DNA of 34,559 bases, from the NCBI GenBank assembly GCA_007135395.1, contig SLIZ01000027.1, positions 1-34,559 on the forward strand, given 5' to 3'. This document shows positions 26,218 to 34,528 of this stretch, piece after piece. A model generated the notes under the pieces. It searched no databases. It saw only the letters and a program-made list of their open reading frames with translations, and was not told where the DNA came from. Within the stretch, counting starts at the first letter, position 1, and the number at the start of each line of letters is the position of its first letter. The stretch comes from Wenzhouxiangellaceae bacterium. GTDB taxonomy: Bacteria; Pseudomonadota; Gammaproteobacteria; Xanthomonadales; Wenzhouxiangellaceae. Made by a program: the position numbers and the translations under genes.

Positions 26218-26780
26218 ACCCGGCGATCATACCCAACGCCCTGACCGTGGGCCGCATGTTTACCGTGCCGCCCCTGGTGTGGTTGTTGCTGCAGGGTTAC
26301 TACGGCTGGGCGCTGGGGCTCGTGATTGCCGCCAGTCTTTCCGACCTGCTCGATGGCTGGCTGGCCCGGCGATTCGGGTGGAAGAGCCGGTTTGGCGGTT
26401 ATGCCGATCCCCTGGCTGACAAGATGCTCATGGTCGCCAGCTACCTCACCCTGGCCGCGCTGGGTTACTTACCCTGGTGGCTGGTTGCACTTGTCCTTCT
26501 GCGGGATCTGGTAATCGTGATCGGCGGGCTGATCTATCACTGGGCGTTCGAGCCGGTGGTCGCCGCACCGACCCAGTTGTCCCGGTTCAATACGGTCTGC
26601 CAGGTGGTGCTGGTCTGGTATGTGATGATTGCCCTGGCGGGCCTGCCCCTGCCCACCGGCCCGGTGCCGGTGCTGATCGGGCTGGTGGCTGTCATGGCGG
26701 TCGTGACACTGGTTCAGTATGTGTGGATCTGGAGTTTCAAGGCGGTGGAAGTCTCCAGGGCTCGCAAGGCATCCGACTGA
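26211..26780 (+). CDS. CDP-alcohol phosphatidyltransferase family membrane protein
   Basis: The 189-residue integral membrane protein has about six spans. It carries the complete family motif DxxDGxxAR...GxxxDxxxD at D45, D48, G49, A52, R53, G62, D66 and D70. The acidic residues bind two metal ions and displace CMP from a CDP-alcohol such as CDP-diacylglycerol. Members make phosphatidylglycerophosphate, phosphatidylserine or cardiolipin; which one cannot be told. It is unlikely to be the main pgsA on position alone. Two consecutive GTG codons (26211, 26214) overlap the DUF2066 stop; the second would give a 4-nt GTGA overlap. It is followed by hda after 4 bp. Confidence 0.9.
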   Translation: MVNPAIIPNALTVGRMFTVPPLVWLLLQGYYGWALGLVIAASLSDLLDGWLARRFGWKSRFGGYADPLADKMLMVASYLTLAALGYLPWWLVALVLLRDLVIVIGGLIYHWAFEPVVAAPTQLSRFNTVCQVVLVWYVMIALAGLPLPTGPVPVLIGLVAVMAVVTLVQYVWIWSFKAVEVSRARKASD

Positions 26781-26784
26781 GCCC

Positions 26785-27465
26785 ATGGAAAGCTACCAGT
26801 TGGCGCTGGACCTGGCCCCGCCGAGACGCCTTCATTTTTCCAACTTTCTTTATACCGACTGCCGTGCGGCGGTGGAAACCTTGCGCCGAGGTTTGGAACC
26901 CGGGGCCTGGTACTTCGTCGCCGGCCCGGCCGGATGCGGCAAGACCCACCTTGCAGCGGCCGTTTTCAACCAGGCCCTGGAAGCCGGTCAGCAGGCCCAG
27001 TTTCTGCCCGCAGCGCGGCTCGAGAGGGCTACCCTCCAGGCAATGCTCGAGTCCGTATCCTGCCCGCTGCTGGTGCTCGATGACGTGGACAGGCTGGCTG
27101 GAGACCAGTCATTGGAAGAAGTGCTTTTCCATGCCTTGAATCGCTGGAAGGCCGACCGGCTGACCCTGGTGATGACCGGTACCGGCCGGAACAACTTCCA
27201 GCTTCCGGACCTGAAATCCCGGCTTGGGGCAGCCACCCGGCTGACGCTCAAGCTGCCCGACGAGGCCCTGCGCCGGCGCATCCTGGAACAGATGGCCGGA
27301 GAACTGGAAATGGATCTGCGTCCCCGTGCCCTGGACTACCTGCTTACCCATGGCCCGCGCAATCTTCGTGAGCTGTCCGGGTTGATGGAGACCCTGCGGG
27401 GCCGTGCCCTTGGGCAGCGCCGCGGGATCACGGTCCCACTGATCAAGGAAGTGACCGGCCAGTGA
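26785..27465 (+). CDS. hda: DnaA regulatory inactivator Hda
   Basis: Hda binds the DNA-loaded sliding clamp and makes DnaA hydrolyse its ATP (RIDA), which blocks re-initiation of replication. The 226-residue protein (E. coli 233) starts MESYQLALDL, in which QLALDL (5-10) is the clamp-binding motif. The AAA+ domain shows Walker A GPAGCGKT (47-54), Walker B LLVLDDVDRL and the sensor/lid region RLTLKLPDEALRRRIL. The domain III homology ends near NLRELSGLMETL; no DnaA domain IV is present, as expected. I start at ATG 26785; a longer frame reaches 26719 but overlaps the upstream gene and lacks conservation. Confidence 0.95.
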   Translation: MESYQLALDLAPPRRLHFSNFLYTDCRAAVETLRRGLEPGAWYFVAGPAGCGKTHLAAAVFNQALEAGQQAQFLPAARLERATLQAMLESVSCPLLVLDDVDRLAGDQSLEEVLFHALNRWKADRLTLVMTGTGRNNFQLPDLKSRLGAATRLTLKLPDEALRRRILEQMAGELEMDLRPRALDYLLTHGPRNLRELSGLMETLRGRALGQRRGITVPLIKEVTGQ

Positions 27466-27478
27466 CCGGTTGGTTCGC

Positions 27479-29194
27479 CTAATCCAGGTAGAGCTTTTGC
27501 TCCATTTCCACGCCCTGTTCGGTCAGCCGTATCACCATCCAGGTCCTGCGAATGGCTTCGGCCATGTCCATCGAGCTTTGCATCTGCTCTTCCATCAGAT
27601 CCCTGTGCTCGGCCAACTCGTCGTTGTTTTCGAAGTCCTCCATCAGGGGCGTCATGTACTTTTGCATGAGCTCGGCATAGGCTTTCGTGTCGTAGCCAAG
27701 GCCGAACAGGGTTCCCCCTTCCCCCTTGCCCCGGGCCAGGTAGTCCTTGAGTCTGCCCGCATCGGCTTCGGAAAATGCAAGGCCGATGGACTCGTCGGAC
27801 ATGGCGATATACAGGTCCAGGCCTTCGGCTTCCTCTGCCGGGATGATGCCCGGAGGCAGGGCCACGGGATCACCACCGGGTCGTACCTCGAGGGCCGCAA
27901 GTTCCGGTGAAAACATCTCGGCCATACCGAAAAGGAGCTGGGGATTTCGCATGTGCAGGGCAAATACGCCCCGTAGCTGGTCAACCTTCCCGTCTTCCAT
28001 GTCCAGTTCGTCGAGCTGGATCCGAAAGCCGTGGATATTGGTGACAATCGGCGGAATGGGTCGGTTGACCGTCGTGCGCCATTCGTCCAGGTTTTCCCGG
28101 ATGTAGGCAAAGGTTTCGCATTCCGGGGGATTTTCGGCCAGCCGGTCCAGGGTGGATCGGAGGAAATCCCGCAGCGCGACCAGGTCCAGAGCCATCCCGG
28201 CATTGATTACCCCGTCGTCGGATTCGGCAATGTCCACCGGCGCCTCGGCAATCTGCGCCAGGTCGCCGGCAAATGCCTCGTCAACGACCAGGCGCAGGTG
28301 AGAAGTCAGGGATGCGCCGTCCATCTGCTTGTAGCCAGTCACCATACGGGGCATGAAGCCGGCAAGGGCTTCATATTCGGCACTGCAGGCGGCGCTGATC
28401 TCATCCAGGTCCAGACCCACGGCCGAACGGAACTGGTCCATTTCCCCGCCCGGGTCGCTCAGCAGCCGCGATACCATGCCCTGGATGTCGAAAAAGCCCG
28501 AACCGTACGGCAGGTAGTCGTGATCCCGGTTGAACTCGGCCAGGCGGGTGGCCGTGAATGCATCGTCGGGTAACTCGGTGCCCAGAATGGACCCGATCAG
28601 CCCGTCTTCCATGCCTGCAGGCATCAGGCTGATGATCAACTGGTCTTCCACGGTGGCCATTACGGCGACGATTTCGTCCAGTTCGAAGTGGAAATACTCG
28701 AGTTCGGCATGGGTGCGGCGTGGCAATGAACCTTCTGCACGGTCCTCGATTCGTTCAAGGGCCTGGACAAAGGCCTCGCTGTCCCGGAGGCCTGCACGGA
28801 TCACCGGAACCGGCCCGAGCCCGTAAGCAGCATAATGGGTGTTGATGTCCAGCCCGATTTCCCGCATGCCTTCCCGGTTGAAGCGTCCTTCAAATTCCTC
28901 GGCCACGGCCCGGATCCAGCCGGCTTCGTCCTCTTCGGCAGCGGCTTCCTGAAGCGTTTTCAGGGAATGATCGAAGGAATCGGAGTAGGCCTCCATCATT
29001 CGCCACAGGCTTTCTTCCGTCTCCGAAGGCAGCCGCTGCAGATTGGCAAGCAGGTAGGGGGTATCGGCGGGAACGTGTTCGAGCAGTTCAACCGGGTCGG
29101 TTGCATCGTCGGTCACATCTTCCCGCCCGCAGGCCGAAACAAGCAGGGTGGTCAGCCCAAGGGCAACGACTGGAGCCAGCATTTTCCGGATCAT
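27479..29194 (-). CDS. Large lipoprotein of unknown function
   Basis: I cannot name this protein. From ATG 29194 it has 571 residues and a clear lipoprotein signal: MIRKMLAPVV and a hydrophobic core ending in LVSAC (lipidated C22). The mature part is acidic and starts with PVELLEHVPADTPYLLANL, reminiscent of DUF3352-type exported proteins. Other blocks include FHFELDEIVAVMATVEDQLIIS, LPYGSGFFDIQGMV and a Met-rich helix near the C-terminus (about 530-555). AAGAGG at 29209-29204 directly touches the upstream ATG 29203 but is 9 nt from ATG 29194, so the latter is the better start. hda converges on it 13 bp away; it lies alone between hda and the lysR gene. An outer-membrane or periplasmic location is likely. 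Confidence 0.8.
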   Translation of the reverse strand: MIRKMLAPVVALGLTTLLVSACGREDVTDDATDPVELLEHVPADTPYLLANLQRLPSETEESLWRMMEAYSDSFDHSLKTLQEAAAEEDEAGWIRAVAEEFEGRFNREGMREIGLDINTHYAAYGLGPVPVIRAGLRDSEAFVQALERIEDRAEGSLPRRTHAELEYFHFELDEIVAVMATVEDQLIISLMPAGMEDGLIGSILGTELPDDAFTATRLAEFNRDHDYLPYGSGFFDIQGMVSRLLSDPGGEMDQFRSAVGLDLDEISAACSAEYEALAGFMPRMVTGYKQMDGASLTSHLRLVVDEAFAGDLAQIAEAPVDIAESDDGVINAGMALDLVALRDFLRSTLDRLAENPPECETFAYIRENLDEWRTTVNRPIPPIVTNIHGFRIQLDELDMEDGKVDQLRGVFALHMRNPQLLFGMAEMFSPELAALEVRPGGDPVALPPGIIPAEEAEGLDLYIAMSDESIGLAFSEADAGRLKDYLARGKGEGGTLFGLGYDTKAYAELMQKYMTPLMEDFENNDELAEHRDLMEEQMQSSMDMAEAIRRTWMVIRLTEQGVEMEQKLYLD

Positions 29195-29271
29195 TGGAGA
29201 CATCCTCTTGGAGAGTCAGAGTTATGAGACACCATTGCGCCCCTTCTGGCAATGGGTCGAAAGTAACAAGA

Positions 29272-30144
29272 CTACCCTATCTCGCCAAGAATTCCGGCAA
29301 GTCTTTCAACGGCCGGGCCCGCCCCGTCCCGGTCGGCAAAGACCAGGAACAGCTCCACGCTGCGTCTTGCGCCTTCGCGAAGGGGCAGGGGCTTGAGTTT
29401 TCCGGCCTCGATCAGGGGACCGATTTGTGCCTGCGGAAGCCAGGCAAAACCCAGGCCCCGGCTGACCGCGGCAATGGATGTGCTGGTATGGGTGACGGTC
29501 CAGCGCTGGTGGGCTTCCAGCCAGCCGGCGGACTTGCGCTCGCCGGTGCCCGAATCCCGGACCACCAGTTGCCGGTGGGACTCCAGATCGCGCCAGGTCA
29601 GCGTCCGGTCAAGTTGATGAAGCGGATGCCGGGGATGGGCGACAGCCTGCAACCAGACCCGATGGACCGGTTCCCCGAGAAAACCCCGGGGAATCCAGGG
29701 TGCAATGGCCAGGTCGGCCTGACCCTTTAGCAGCGCCTCCTCTGCCCCGGAAAGCACCGACTCGATCAGCTCGACCCGGGTGACCGGACAGGATCGGGCA
29801 AATCGGTCCAGGGCATCGAGCAACTGCTCGGGAGGGTAGAGGGTTTCTACAGCCAGCGAGATCCCCGCCTCGAAGCCCCCGGCTGTATCCCGGGCCAGTT
29901 CCTCCAGCCGTCGGGCATCCTGGAGCAGCACCCGGGCCCGCCGATAAACCAGCCGGCCAGACTCAGTAAGAACCGCCTTGCGCCCCTGTTGTTCGAACAG
30001 CCGGACGCCGAGGACTTCCTGCAGGTTCAGTACCGCATGGGAGACCGCTGACTGGCTCTTGTTGAGCCGCCTTGCGGCGGCAGCAAAGGTACCGGCGCGG
30101 ACCACACCTTCGAAGGCACGCCATTGTTCAAGGGTCGCTTTCAT
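29272..30144 (-). CDS. LysR family transcriptional regulator
   Basis: The 290-residue protein has the N-terminal winged HTH of LysR-type regulators: AFEGVVRAGTFAAAARRLNK and SQSAVSHAVLNLQEVLGVRLFEQ (about 10-53). A linker helix and the effector-binding domain follow (about 90-290). The second domain contains AEEALLKGQADLAIAPW and VSRGLGFAWLPQAQI. It diverges from azoR-pirin-wrbA, the usual arrangement in which a LysR protein controls its neighbour. No cysteine-rich redox motif stands out, so the inducer could be a quinone, azo compound or other small molecule. An inverted repeat of the T-N11-A type lies 15 bp upstream of its start. Confidence 0.92.
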   Translation of the reverse strand: MKATLEQWRAFEGVVRAGTFAAAARRLNKSQSAVSHAVLNLQEVLGVRLFEQQGRKAVLTESGRLVYRRARVLLQDARRLEELARDTAGGFEAGISLAVETLYPPEQLLDALDRFARSCPVTRVELIESVLSGAEEALLKGQADLAIAPWIPRGFLGEPVHRVWLQAVAHPRHPLHQLDRTLTWRDLESHRQLVVRDSGTGERKSAGWLEAHQRWTVTHTSTSIAAVSRGLGFAWLPQAQIGPLIEAGKLKPLPLREGARRSVELFLVFADRDGAGPAVERLAGILGEIG

Positions 30145-30158
30145 ATCAATAATTCAGA

Positions 30159-30179
30159 TCAATTAGAGCAAAAAATTGA
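30159..30179. promoter_or_regulatory. Probable LysR-type operator in the lysR/azoR spacer
   Basis: TCAATT (30159-30164) and AATTGA (30174-30179) form a perfect inverted repeat around 9 nt. It contains T-N11-A (T30163, A30175), the LysR-type binding consensus. A further half-site TAATTGAA lies near 30208. The 132-bp spacer (30145-30276) is far richer in A and T than its surroundings and must carry both promoters. Confidence 0.55.
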
Positions 30180-30276
30180 GCTTTTAATCTTTTCGATAGA
30201 TTGCTTTAATTGAACCCAACAAGCAAGCCCGGTTTCGATCGGGCCAACGGCAACAGGAATATTGAGGAGTAACAGC

Positions 30277-30927
30277 ATGAAATTAATGAGAATCGATTCG
30301 AGCATCACCGGGGCCGCCAGCGCATCCCGGGAATTGACCGACAGCTTCACCCGGGCCTGGCTGGGCACGGCACCGGCTACCCGGGTCATCAGCCGGGATG
30401 TGGGCCAGATCCCGGTCCCCCACCTGGATGGTCAGCGCCTGGCTGCGCTGGCTGCAGACGGCAGGGATCCCACCCCGGACCAGGAGCAGGTCATCGATGA
30501 CAGCGAGCGGTTCATTTCCGAGCTTGAACAGGCCGATGCGCTCGTTGTCGGAATGCCCATGTACAACTTCCATGCACCCAGCGGATTCAAGGCCTGGTTC
30601 GATCATGTGGCCCGGGCCGGGCGGACCTTCAACTACACCGCCAGCGGTCCGGTGGGTCTGCTGAAAGACCGCCCTGTGCATATCCTGGCCACCCGGGGCG
30701 GGGTCCACGAAGGCGCCGACAGCGACCTTCAGACTCCCTGGCTGGAACAGACCTTCGCGCTGCTCGGAATTCGGGATCTTCGATTTGTCTACGCCGAAGG
30801 GCTGAACCTTTCCGACATGGATCGAAAGCGTGCCATGAACCGGGCCCGGGTGCTGGTCGAGTCGGCGGCCATGACCGGTGCCGAGTGCCTGCTGGAAGAC
30901 GAGCGGATCCGGCGGGAGGCCATATGA
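30277..30927 (+). CDS. azoR: FMN-dependent NADH:quinone/azo oxidoreductase (AzoR-like)
   Basis: The 216-residue flavodoxin-fold protein uses NADH and FMN to reduce quinones by two electrons and can cleave azo bonds. It begins MKLMRIDSSITGAASASREL (FMN phosphate loop). The family's FMN-binding signature is PMYNFHAPSGFKAWFDHV followed by RAGRTFNYT, with ILATRGGVHEG after it. E. coli AzoR has 201 residues. AGGAG sits 7 nt before ATG 30277, which decides the start over a TTG 15 nt upstream. It is the first gene of a rightward run divergent from the LysR gene and overlaps the pirin gene as ATGA. Confidence 0.9.
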   Translation: MKLMRIDSSITGAASASRELTDSFTRAWLGTAPATRVISRDVGQIPVPHLDGQRLAALAADGRDPTPDQEQVIDDSERFISELEQADALVVGMPMYNFHAPSGFKAWFDHVARAGRTFNYTASGPVGLLKDRPVHILATRGGVHEGADSDLQTPWLEQTFALLGIRDLRFVYAEGLNLSDMDRKRAMNRARVLVESAAMTGAECLLEDERIRREAI

Positions 30928-31778
30928 GTACTCGTGCCGTCGAACGGATCATTCCGGCGGTCAAGGCCTCCGACGGCGCCGGCGTTCGCCTGATGCGCAG
31001 CCTGGGTCAGAGTCCCCATACCCGGCTGGATCCTTTTCTGATGTTCGATGAGTTCGGCTCCGACCAGCCGGAGGATTACCGGGGTGGTTTTCCGCCCCAT
31101 CCCCACCGGGGGTTCGAGACGGTTACCTACATGATGGCCGGGCGAATGCGCCACCGGGATCACATGGATAACGAAGGTATCATCGGCCCTGGCGATGTGC
31201 AGTGGATGACCGCCGGACGCGGGGTGATCCACGAGGAAATGCCCGAGCAGGAAGAAGGCTTGATGCGCGGGTTCCAGCTGTGGATCAATCTGCCGGCCGC
31301 CGAGAAGATGAAGCCGGCCGCCTACCGGGATATCCCCGCCGGCCAGATTCCCCGGGCAAGCCCGGCTCCGGGTGTGGAGGTTCGCATCATCGCCGGGCAG
31401 ATCGAGGTTGCTGGAACCCCGGTGACCGGTCCGATCCACGGGTTGAGCACCGACCCGCTGTACCTGGACATCGAGCTGGGCGCGGATGCCGGCTTCACCC
31501 TGCCCCTGGCCGATGAGCGAAACGCATTCGTCTATCCGTTCGACGGCAACGTCCGGGTCGGGGATTCACACCTGGATCGCCGGCACCTGGGTATCCTGGG
31601 ATCCGGTGGGGAGTTGTCCCTGAAGGCCGGTCCCGACGGAGCACGGGTGCTGCTGCTGGCAGCCCGCCCGATCGGCGAGCCCGTGGCCCAGTGGGGCCCC
31701 TTCGTGATGAACAACCGGGAAGAGATTGAACAGGCCCTGGCCGACTATCGTGCCGGAACCCTGGCCGAGCCGGCCTGA
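30924..31778 (+). CDS. Pirin family protein
   Basis: The 284-residue bicupin has the metal site in its N-terminal cupin: PHPHRGFETVTYMM with H59 and H61, and GRGVIHEEMPE with H103 and E105. Bacterial pirins such as E. coli YhhW bind Fe or similar metals and can cleave quercetin; human pirin is a redox-linked cofactor of transcription. PLYLDIELGADAGFTLPL and MNNREEIEQALADYRAGTL are typical of the C-terminal half. Start ATG 30924 overlaps the azoR stop by 4 nt. Linkage to azoR and wrbA suggests a job in handling quinones or flavonoid-like compounds; this is inference. Confidence 0.92.
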   Translation: MSTRAVERIIPAVKASDGAGVRLMRSLGQSPHTRLDPFLMFDEFGSDQPEDYRGGFPPHPHRGFETVTYMMAGRMRHRDHMDNEGIIGPGDVQWMTAGRGVIHEEMPEQEEGLMRGFQLWINLPAAEKMKPAAYRDIPAGQIPRASPAPGVEVRIIAGQIEVAGTPVTGPIHGLSTDPLYLDIELGADAGFTLPLADERNAFVYPFDGNVRVGDSHLDRRHLGILGSGGELSLKAGPDGARVLLLAARPIGEPVAQWGPFVMNNREEIEQALADYRAGTLAEPA

Positions 31779-31812
31779 GTGAACACAAACCGATTCTAAG
31801 GAGCAGAAGATC

Positions 31813-32418
31813 ATGAGCAGGATTCTCGTCGTTTACTACAGCATGTACGGCCATGTGGAAACCATGGCCAACGCGATTGCAGAAGGAGTGCGCACCGTGG
31901 ACGGGGCCGAGGTCACCGTCAAGCGGGTTCCTGAACTGATGCCTGAAGACGTGGCCCGCAAGGCCGGGGCCAAGCTGGACCAGCCGGCACCGGAGGCCAG
32001 TCCCTCGGAGCTGGCCGACTACGATGCGGTCATCTTCGGCACACCCACACGGTTTGGCAACATGTGTGCCCAGATGCGCAATTTTCTTGATCAGACCGGC
32101 AAGCAATGGGCCGAAGGATCCCTGATCGGCAAGGTCGGCAGCGTATTTACCTCCACGGCAACCCAGCATGGCGGTCAGGAGACCACCATTACCTCATTCC
32201 ACACCACCCTCCTGCACCACGGGATGGTCATCGTGGGTGTCCCGTATTCCTGCAAGGGCCTTACGGAAATGGGAGAGATCACCGGTGGCTCACCCTACGG
32301 GGCCAGCACACTGGCCGACGGCGACGGGAGCCGGCAGCCCTCGGACAATGAGCTGGAGATCGCACGCTTCCAGGGCCGACACGTGGCTGAACTGGCCGGC
32401 AGGCTGGCCCGGGACTGA
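31813..32418 (+). CDS. wrbA: NAD(P)H:quinone oxidoreductase WrbA
   Basis: WrbA is a tetrameric FMN enzyme that reduces quinones to hydroquinones and thereby avoids semiquinone radicals. The 201-residue protein has the FMN phosphate loop [14 protein letters not shown] (7-20), [21 protein letters not shown], and [20 protein letters not shown], all standard for WrbA (E. coli 198). [22 protein letters not shown] follows. AAGGAG lies 9 nt before the ATG. It lies 34 bp after the pirin gene on the same strand, so it is likely in the same transcript as azoR, giving two quinone reductases of different families under one regulator. Confidence 0.96.
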   Translation: MSRILVVYYSMYGHVETMANAIAEGVRTVDGAEVTVKRVPELMPEDVARKAGAKLDQPAPEASPSELADYDAVIFGTPTRFGNMCAQMRNFLDQTGKQWAEGSLIGKVGSVFTSTATQHGGQETTITSFHTTLLHHGMVIVGVPYSCKGLTEMGEITGGSPYGASTLADGDGSRQPSDNELEIARFQGRHVAELAGRLARD

Positions 32419-32513
32419 CCGGGCCGTAGCCGGGGTCCTGGCCGGGACCGGCCTGCTTGCCTGGCAGGTCTGATAAAGTTCGGATGGATCAGGATAGTCA
32501 TGCAGGAGGTGCC

Positions 32514-33056
32514 ATGAGCCGGCATTTTGAAAACGCCCCGGGGCTGTGCGAAACCCCGGACCCGGCGACCCGGGATTACGTATTCAACCAGACGATGCTT
32601 CGGATCAAGAATCCGGAAACGAGCCTGGACTTCTATACCCGAATCCTGGGCATGCGCCTCGTGCGCAAGATGGATTTTCCCGAAATGCAGTTCACCCTGT
32701 ATTTCCTGGCCTGGCTTTCCGACGACCAGGCCGGTGATGTACCCGGAGACGATGCCCGGCGGAGCACCTGGACGTTCAGCCGGGAGGCCATGCTGGAGCT
32801 GACCCATAACTGGGGAAGCGAGAACGATCCGGATCTGTCTTACCACGATGGCAATTCCGAACCCCAGGGGTTCGGGCATATCGGGGTCGCTGTTCCTGAT
32901 GTGTACGCTGCAGCCGAACGCTTCGAAAAACTGGGCGTGGAATTCGTCAAGCGGCCCGATGACGGGAAGATGAAAGGGCTGGCGTTCATCCGGGATCCCG
33001 ATGGCTACTGGATCGAGGTCCTGCAGCCGGACATGCTGGAAAAGCAGGGCAGGTGA
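32514..33056 (+). CDS. gloA: Lactoylglutathione lyase (glyoxalase I), long form
   Basis: Glyoxalase I converts the hemithioacetal of methylglyoxal and glutathione into S-lactoylglutathione. The 180-residue protein resembles the longer Zn-type enzymes of eukaryotes and pseudomonads rather than the 135-residue E. coli Ni-type. The four metal ligands are visible at Q26 ([10 protein letters not shown]), E95 (LELTHNWG), H122 (GFGHIGVAV) and E168 (GYWIEVLQP), at the spacing of human GLO1 (Q33, E99, H126, E172). [14 protein letters not shown] is standard. AGGAGG precedes ATG 32514; an in-frame ATG at 32457 is less likely. The next gene overlaps its stop by 4 nt. Confidence 0.95.
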   Translation: MSRHFENAPGLCETPDPATRDYVFNQTMLRIKNPETSLDFYTRILGMRLVRKMDFPEMQFTLYFLAWLSDDQAGDVPGDDARRSTWTFSREAMLELTHNWGSENDPDLSYHDGNSEPQGFGHIGVAVPDVYAAAERFEKLGVEFVKRPDDGKMKGLAFIRDPDGYWIEVLQPDMLEKQGR

Positions 33057-33841
33057 TCAGGGGACTGGCCGGGCTGGGTGCCGGCATCCTGCTGGTACTT
33101 GCCTTCCCGGTTCTCCTGTACCAGGCCCGGCAACTCAAGACCTCCATCCCCCGCCTGCCCGAGGCCGGCGGGCCTCGCTCCGGCCGGATCGATGGCAGGG
33201 AGCCGGTGCTGAGACTGCATATCCTGGGTGAATCCCCGGCCGCCGGGGTGGGGGTCGAGCGCATGGAAGACTCCCTGGGCCCCCGGATGGCCCGGGAACT
33301 GGCTGCACGGAATGGGCGGGCGGTTCAATGGCAGGTTATTGCCGCCAACGGGCGCACTGCAGCCGCCCTGGCCGTCCACGATGTGGCCGGGATGGAGGAT
33401 GCTCCCGCCGACCTGGTGGTCATCGCCCTGGGGGTCAATGACAGTCTGCATTTCCATTCCGCCCGCCGCTGGATCCGGAGCCTTGAAGTCCTGATCGGAA
33501 TGGTTCGTCGTCGCTGCGGACGGGAAGTCCCGATACTGGTCACGCCAGTTCCGGACCTGGAACGTTTTCCGGCCCTGCCCGCGCCCCTGCGAACAGTCCT
33601 CGGACTCAAGGCCCGGGCCCTGGACCAGGCCCTGACCCGACGCCTGTCTGACATGCCCCATGTATTCCGGCCATCTGTGGAACTCGGCGGTGACAGCCCG
33701 GAATTCTTTGCCCGCGACGGGTTTCATCCGGGGCCCGCCGGACACCGGGAGTGGGGCCGACGCCTGGCTGTGGCAGCGGTCGATTGGCTGGGCGAAGAAT
33801 CGGCTCCGGTGGAGGCTTCCGGCAAGGCGGACCGGGTCTGA
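33053..33841 (+). CDS. SGNH/GDSL hydrolase family protein
   Basis: The 262-residue protein has one N-terminal membrane helix ([19 protein letters not shown]), then a periplasmic SGNH hydrolase domain. The blocks are: [13 protein letters not shown] with nucleophile S61; II, the oxyanion glycine near ANGRTAAA (G100); [10 protein letters not shown] (N129); [11 protein letters not shown] (D222, H225). Block I reads GES instead of the common GDS, which occurs in related sequences. It should hydrolyse an ester, possibly of lipid or sugar; the substrate is unknown. GTG 33053 overlaps the gloA stop as GTGA, so the two are translationally coupled, although no shared pathway is obvious. Confidence 0.88.
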   Translation: MIRGLAGLGAGILLVLAFPVLLYQARQLKTSIPRLPEAGGPRSGRIDGREPVLRLHILGESPAAGVGVERMEDSLGPRMARELAARNGRAVQWQVIAANGRTAAALAVHDVAGMEDAPADLVVIALGVNDSLHFHSARRWIRSLEVLIGMVRRRCGREVPILVTPVPDLERFPALPAPLRTVLGLKARALDQALTRRLSDMPHVFRPSVELGGDSPEFFARDGFHPGPAGHREWGRRLAVAAVDWLGEESAPVEASGKADRV

Positions 33842-33880
33842 CAGCGGTTCGGGTATCCTGACAGGTGAATTCCAAGACCC

Positions 33881-34504
33881 GTGAGCAACAACACCATGCC
33901 CCTGTGGTTCCGGTTGCTGTACCTGGCCTTCGTGGCCGTCCAGGTCCCCGTCTACATCCTGGAATACCCGCTGGTCAATTTCCTGTGGTTTTCCAACATT
34001 GCCCTGCTGGCCGGGCTGATCGCCGCCTGGCTTCGAAGTGCCCTGCTGGCCAGCATGATGCTGGTCTCCGTGGGGCTGATCGAAATGGGCTGGGTAGTGG
34101 ATTTCCTGCTCGGACTGGCCCTGGGTGGTCAGCCACCGTTCGGAATGGTCGGGTACATGTTCGATCCGGAAATCCCCCTGCACGTGCGGGGCTTGTCCCT
34201 TTATCACCTTTTTCTGCCGTTCGCCCTCTGGTGGATGGCATGGCGCCTGGGCTATGACCGGCGAGCCTTTCGGGTCTGGCTGCCCACGGGATGGGTGGTT
34301 TTCCTGTTGACCCGTCTGCTGGTCTCCGACGAGGAAAACGTCAACTGGGTACTCATGTCGCCATGGCACGAGACGGGCGATGTCCAGGGCTGGCCCTGGC
34401 TTGTGGTATTGCTGGCGGCCGCCGGGGTGGCCTGGTGGCTGACCCATCGGCTGGTGGACCGGCTGATCCGGCACACACCGGAGGATGCCGAGCCACCAGG
34501 CTGA
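33881..34504 (+). CDS. Hypothetical multi-pass membrane protein
   Basis: I do not recognise a characterised family. The 207-residue protein has about six or seven hydrophobic spans, rich in Trp (for example PLVNFLWFSNIALLAGLIAAWL and LFLPFALWWMAWRLGYDRR). Conserved-looking polar features are the early FSNIALL, MGWVVDFLL, DPEIPLHVRGLSLYH and SDEENVNWV. NVNWV in particular recurs in uncharacterised bacterial membrane proteins I know. The tail is short and charged (HTPEDAEPPG). The start is GTG 33881 or ATG 33896, neither with a clear ribosome-binding site. It follows the SGNH hydrolase after 39 bp. Confidence 0.75.
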   Translation: MSNNTMPLWFRLLYLAFVAVQVPVYILEYPLVNFLWFSNIALLAGLIAAWLRSALLASMMLVSVGLIEMGWVVDFLLGLALGGQPPFGMVGYMFDPEIPLHVRGLSLYHLFLPFALWWMAWRLGYDRRAFRVWLPTGWVVFLLTRLLVSDEENVNWVLMSPWHETGDVQGWPWLVVLLAAAGVAWWLTHRLVDRLIRHTPEDAEPPG

Positions 34505-34528
34505 CTACGGGCCGGTCGGGAGGGGGAT

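Noticed and set aside
32419-32513. Rho-independent terminator after wrbA
   Set aside because: Short GC-rich inverted repeats occur (GGTCC/GGACC, CCTGC/GCAGG), but none is followed by a T-run, so read-through into gloA cannot be excluded.
33228-33260. GES instead of GDS in the SGNH hydrolase as evidence of an inactive enzyme
   Set aside because: The nucleophile serine and the Gly, Asn, Asp and His blocks are all kept; GES variants are known among active-looking relatives.
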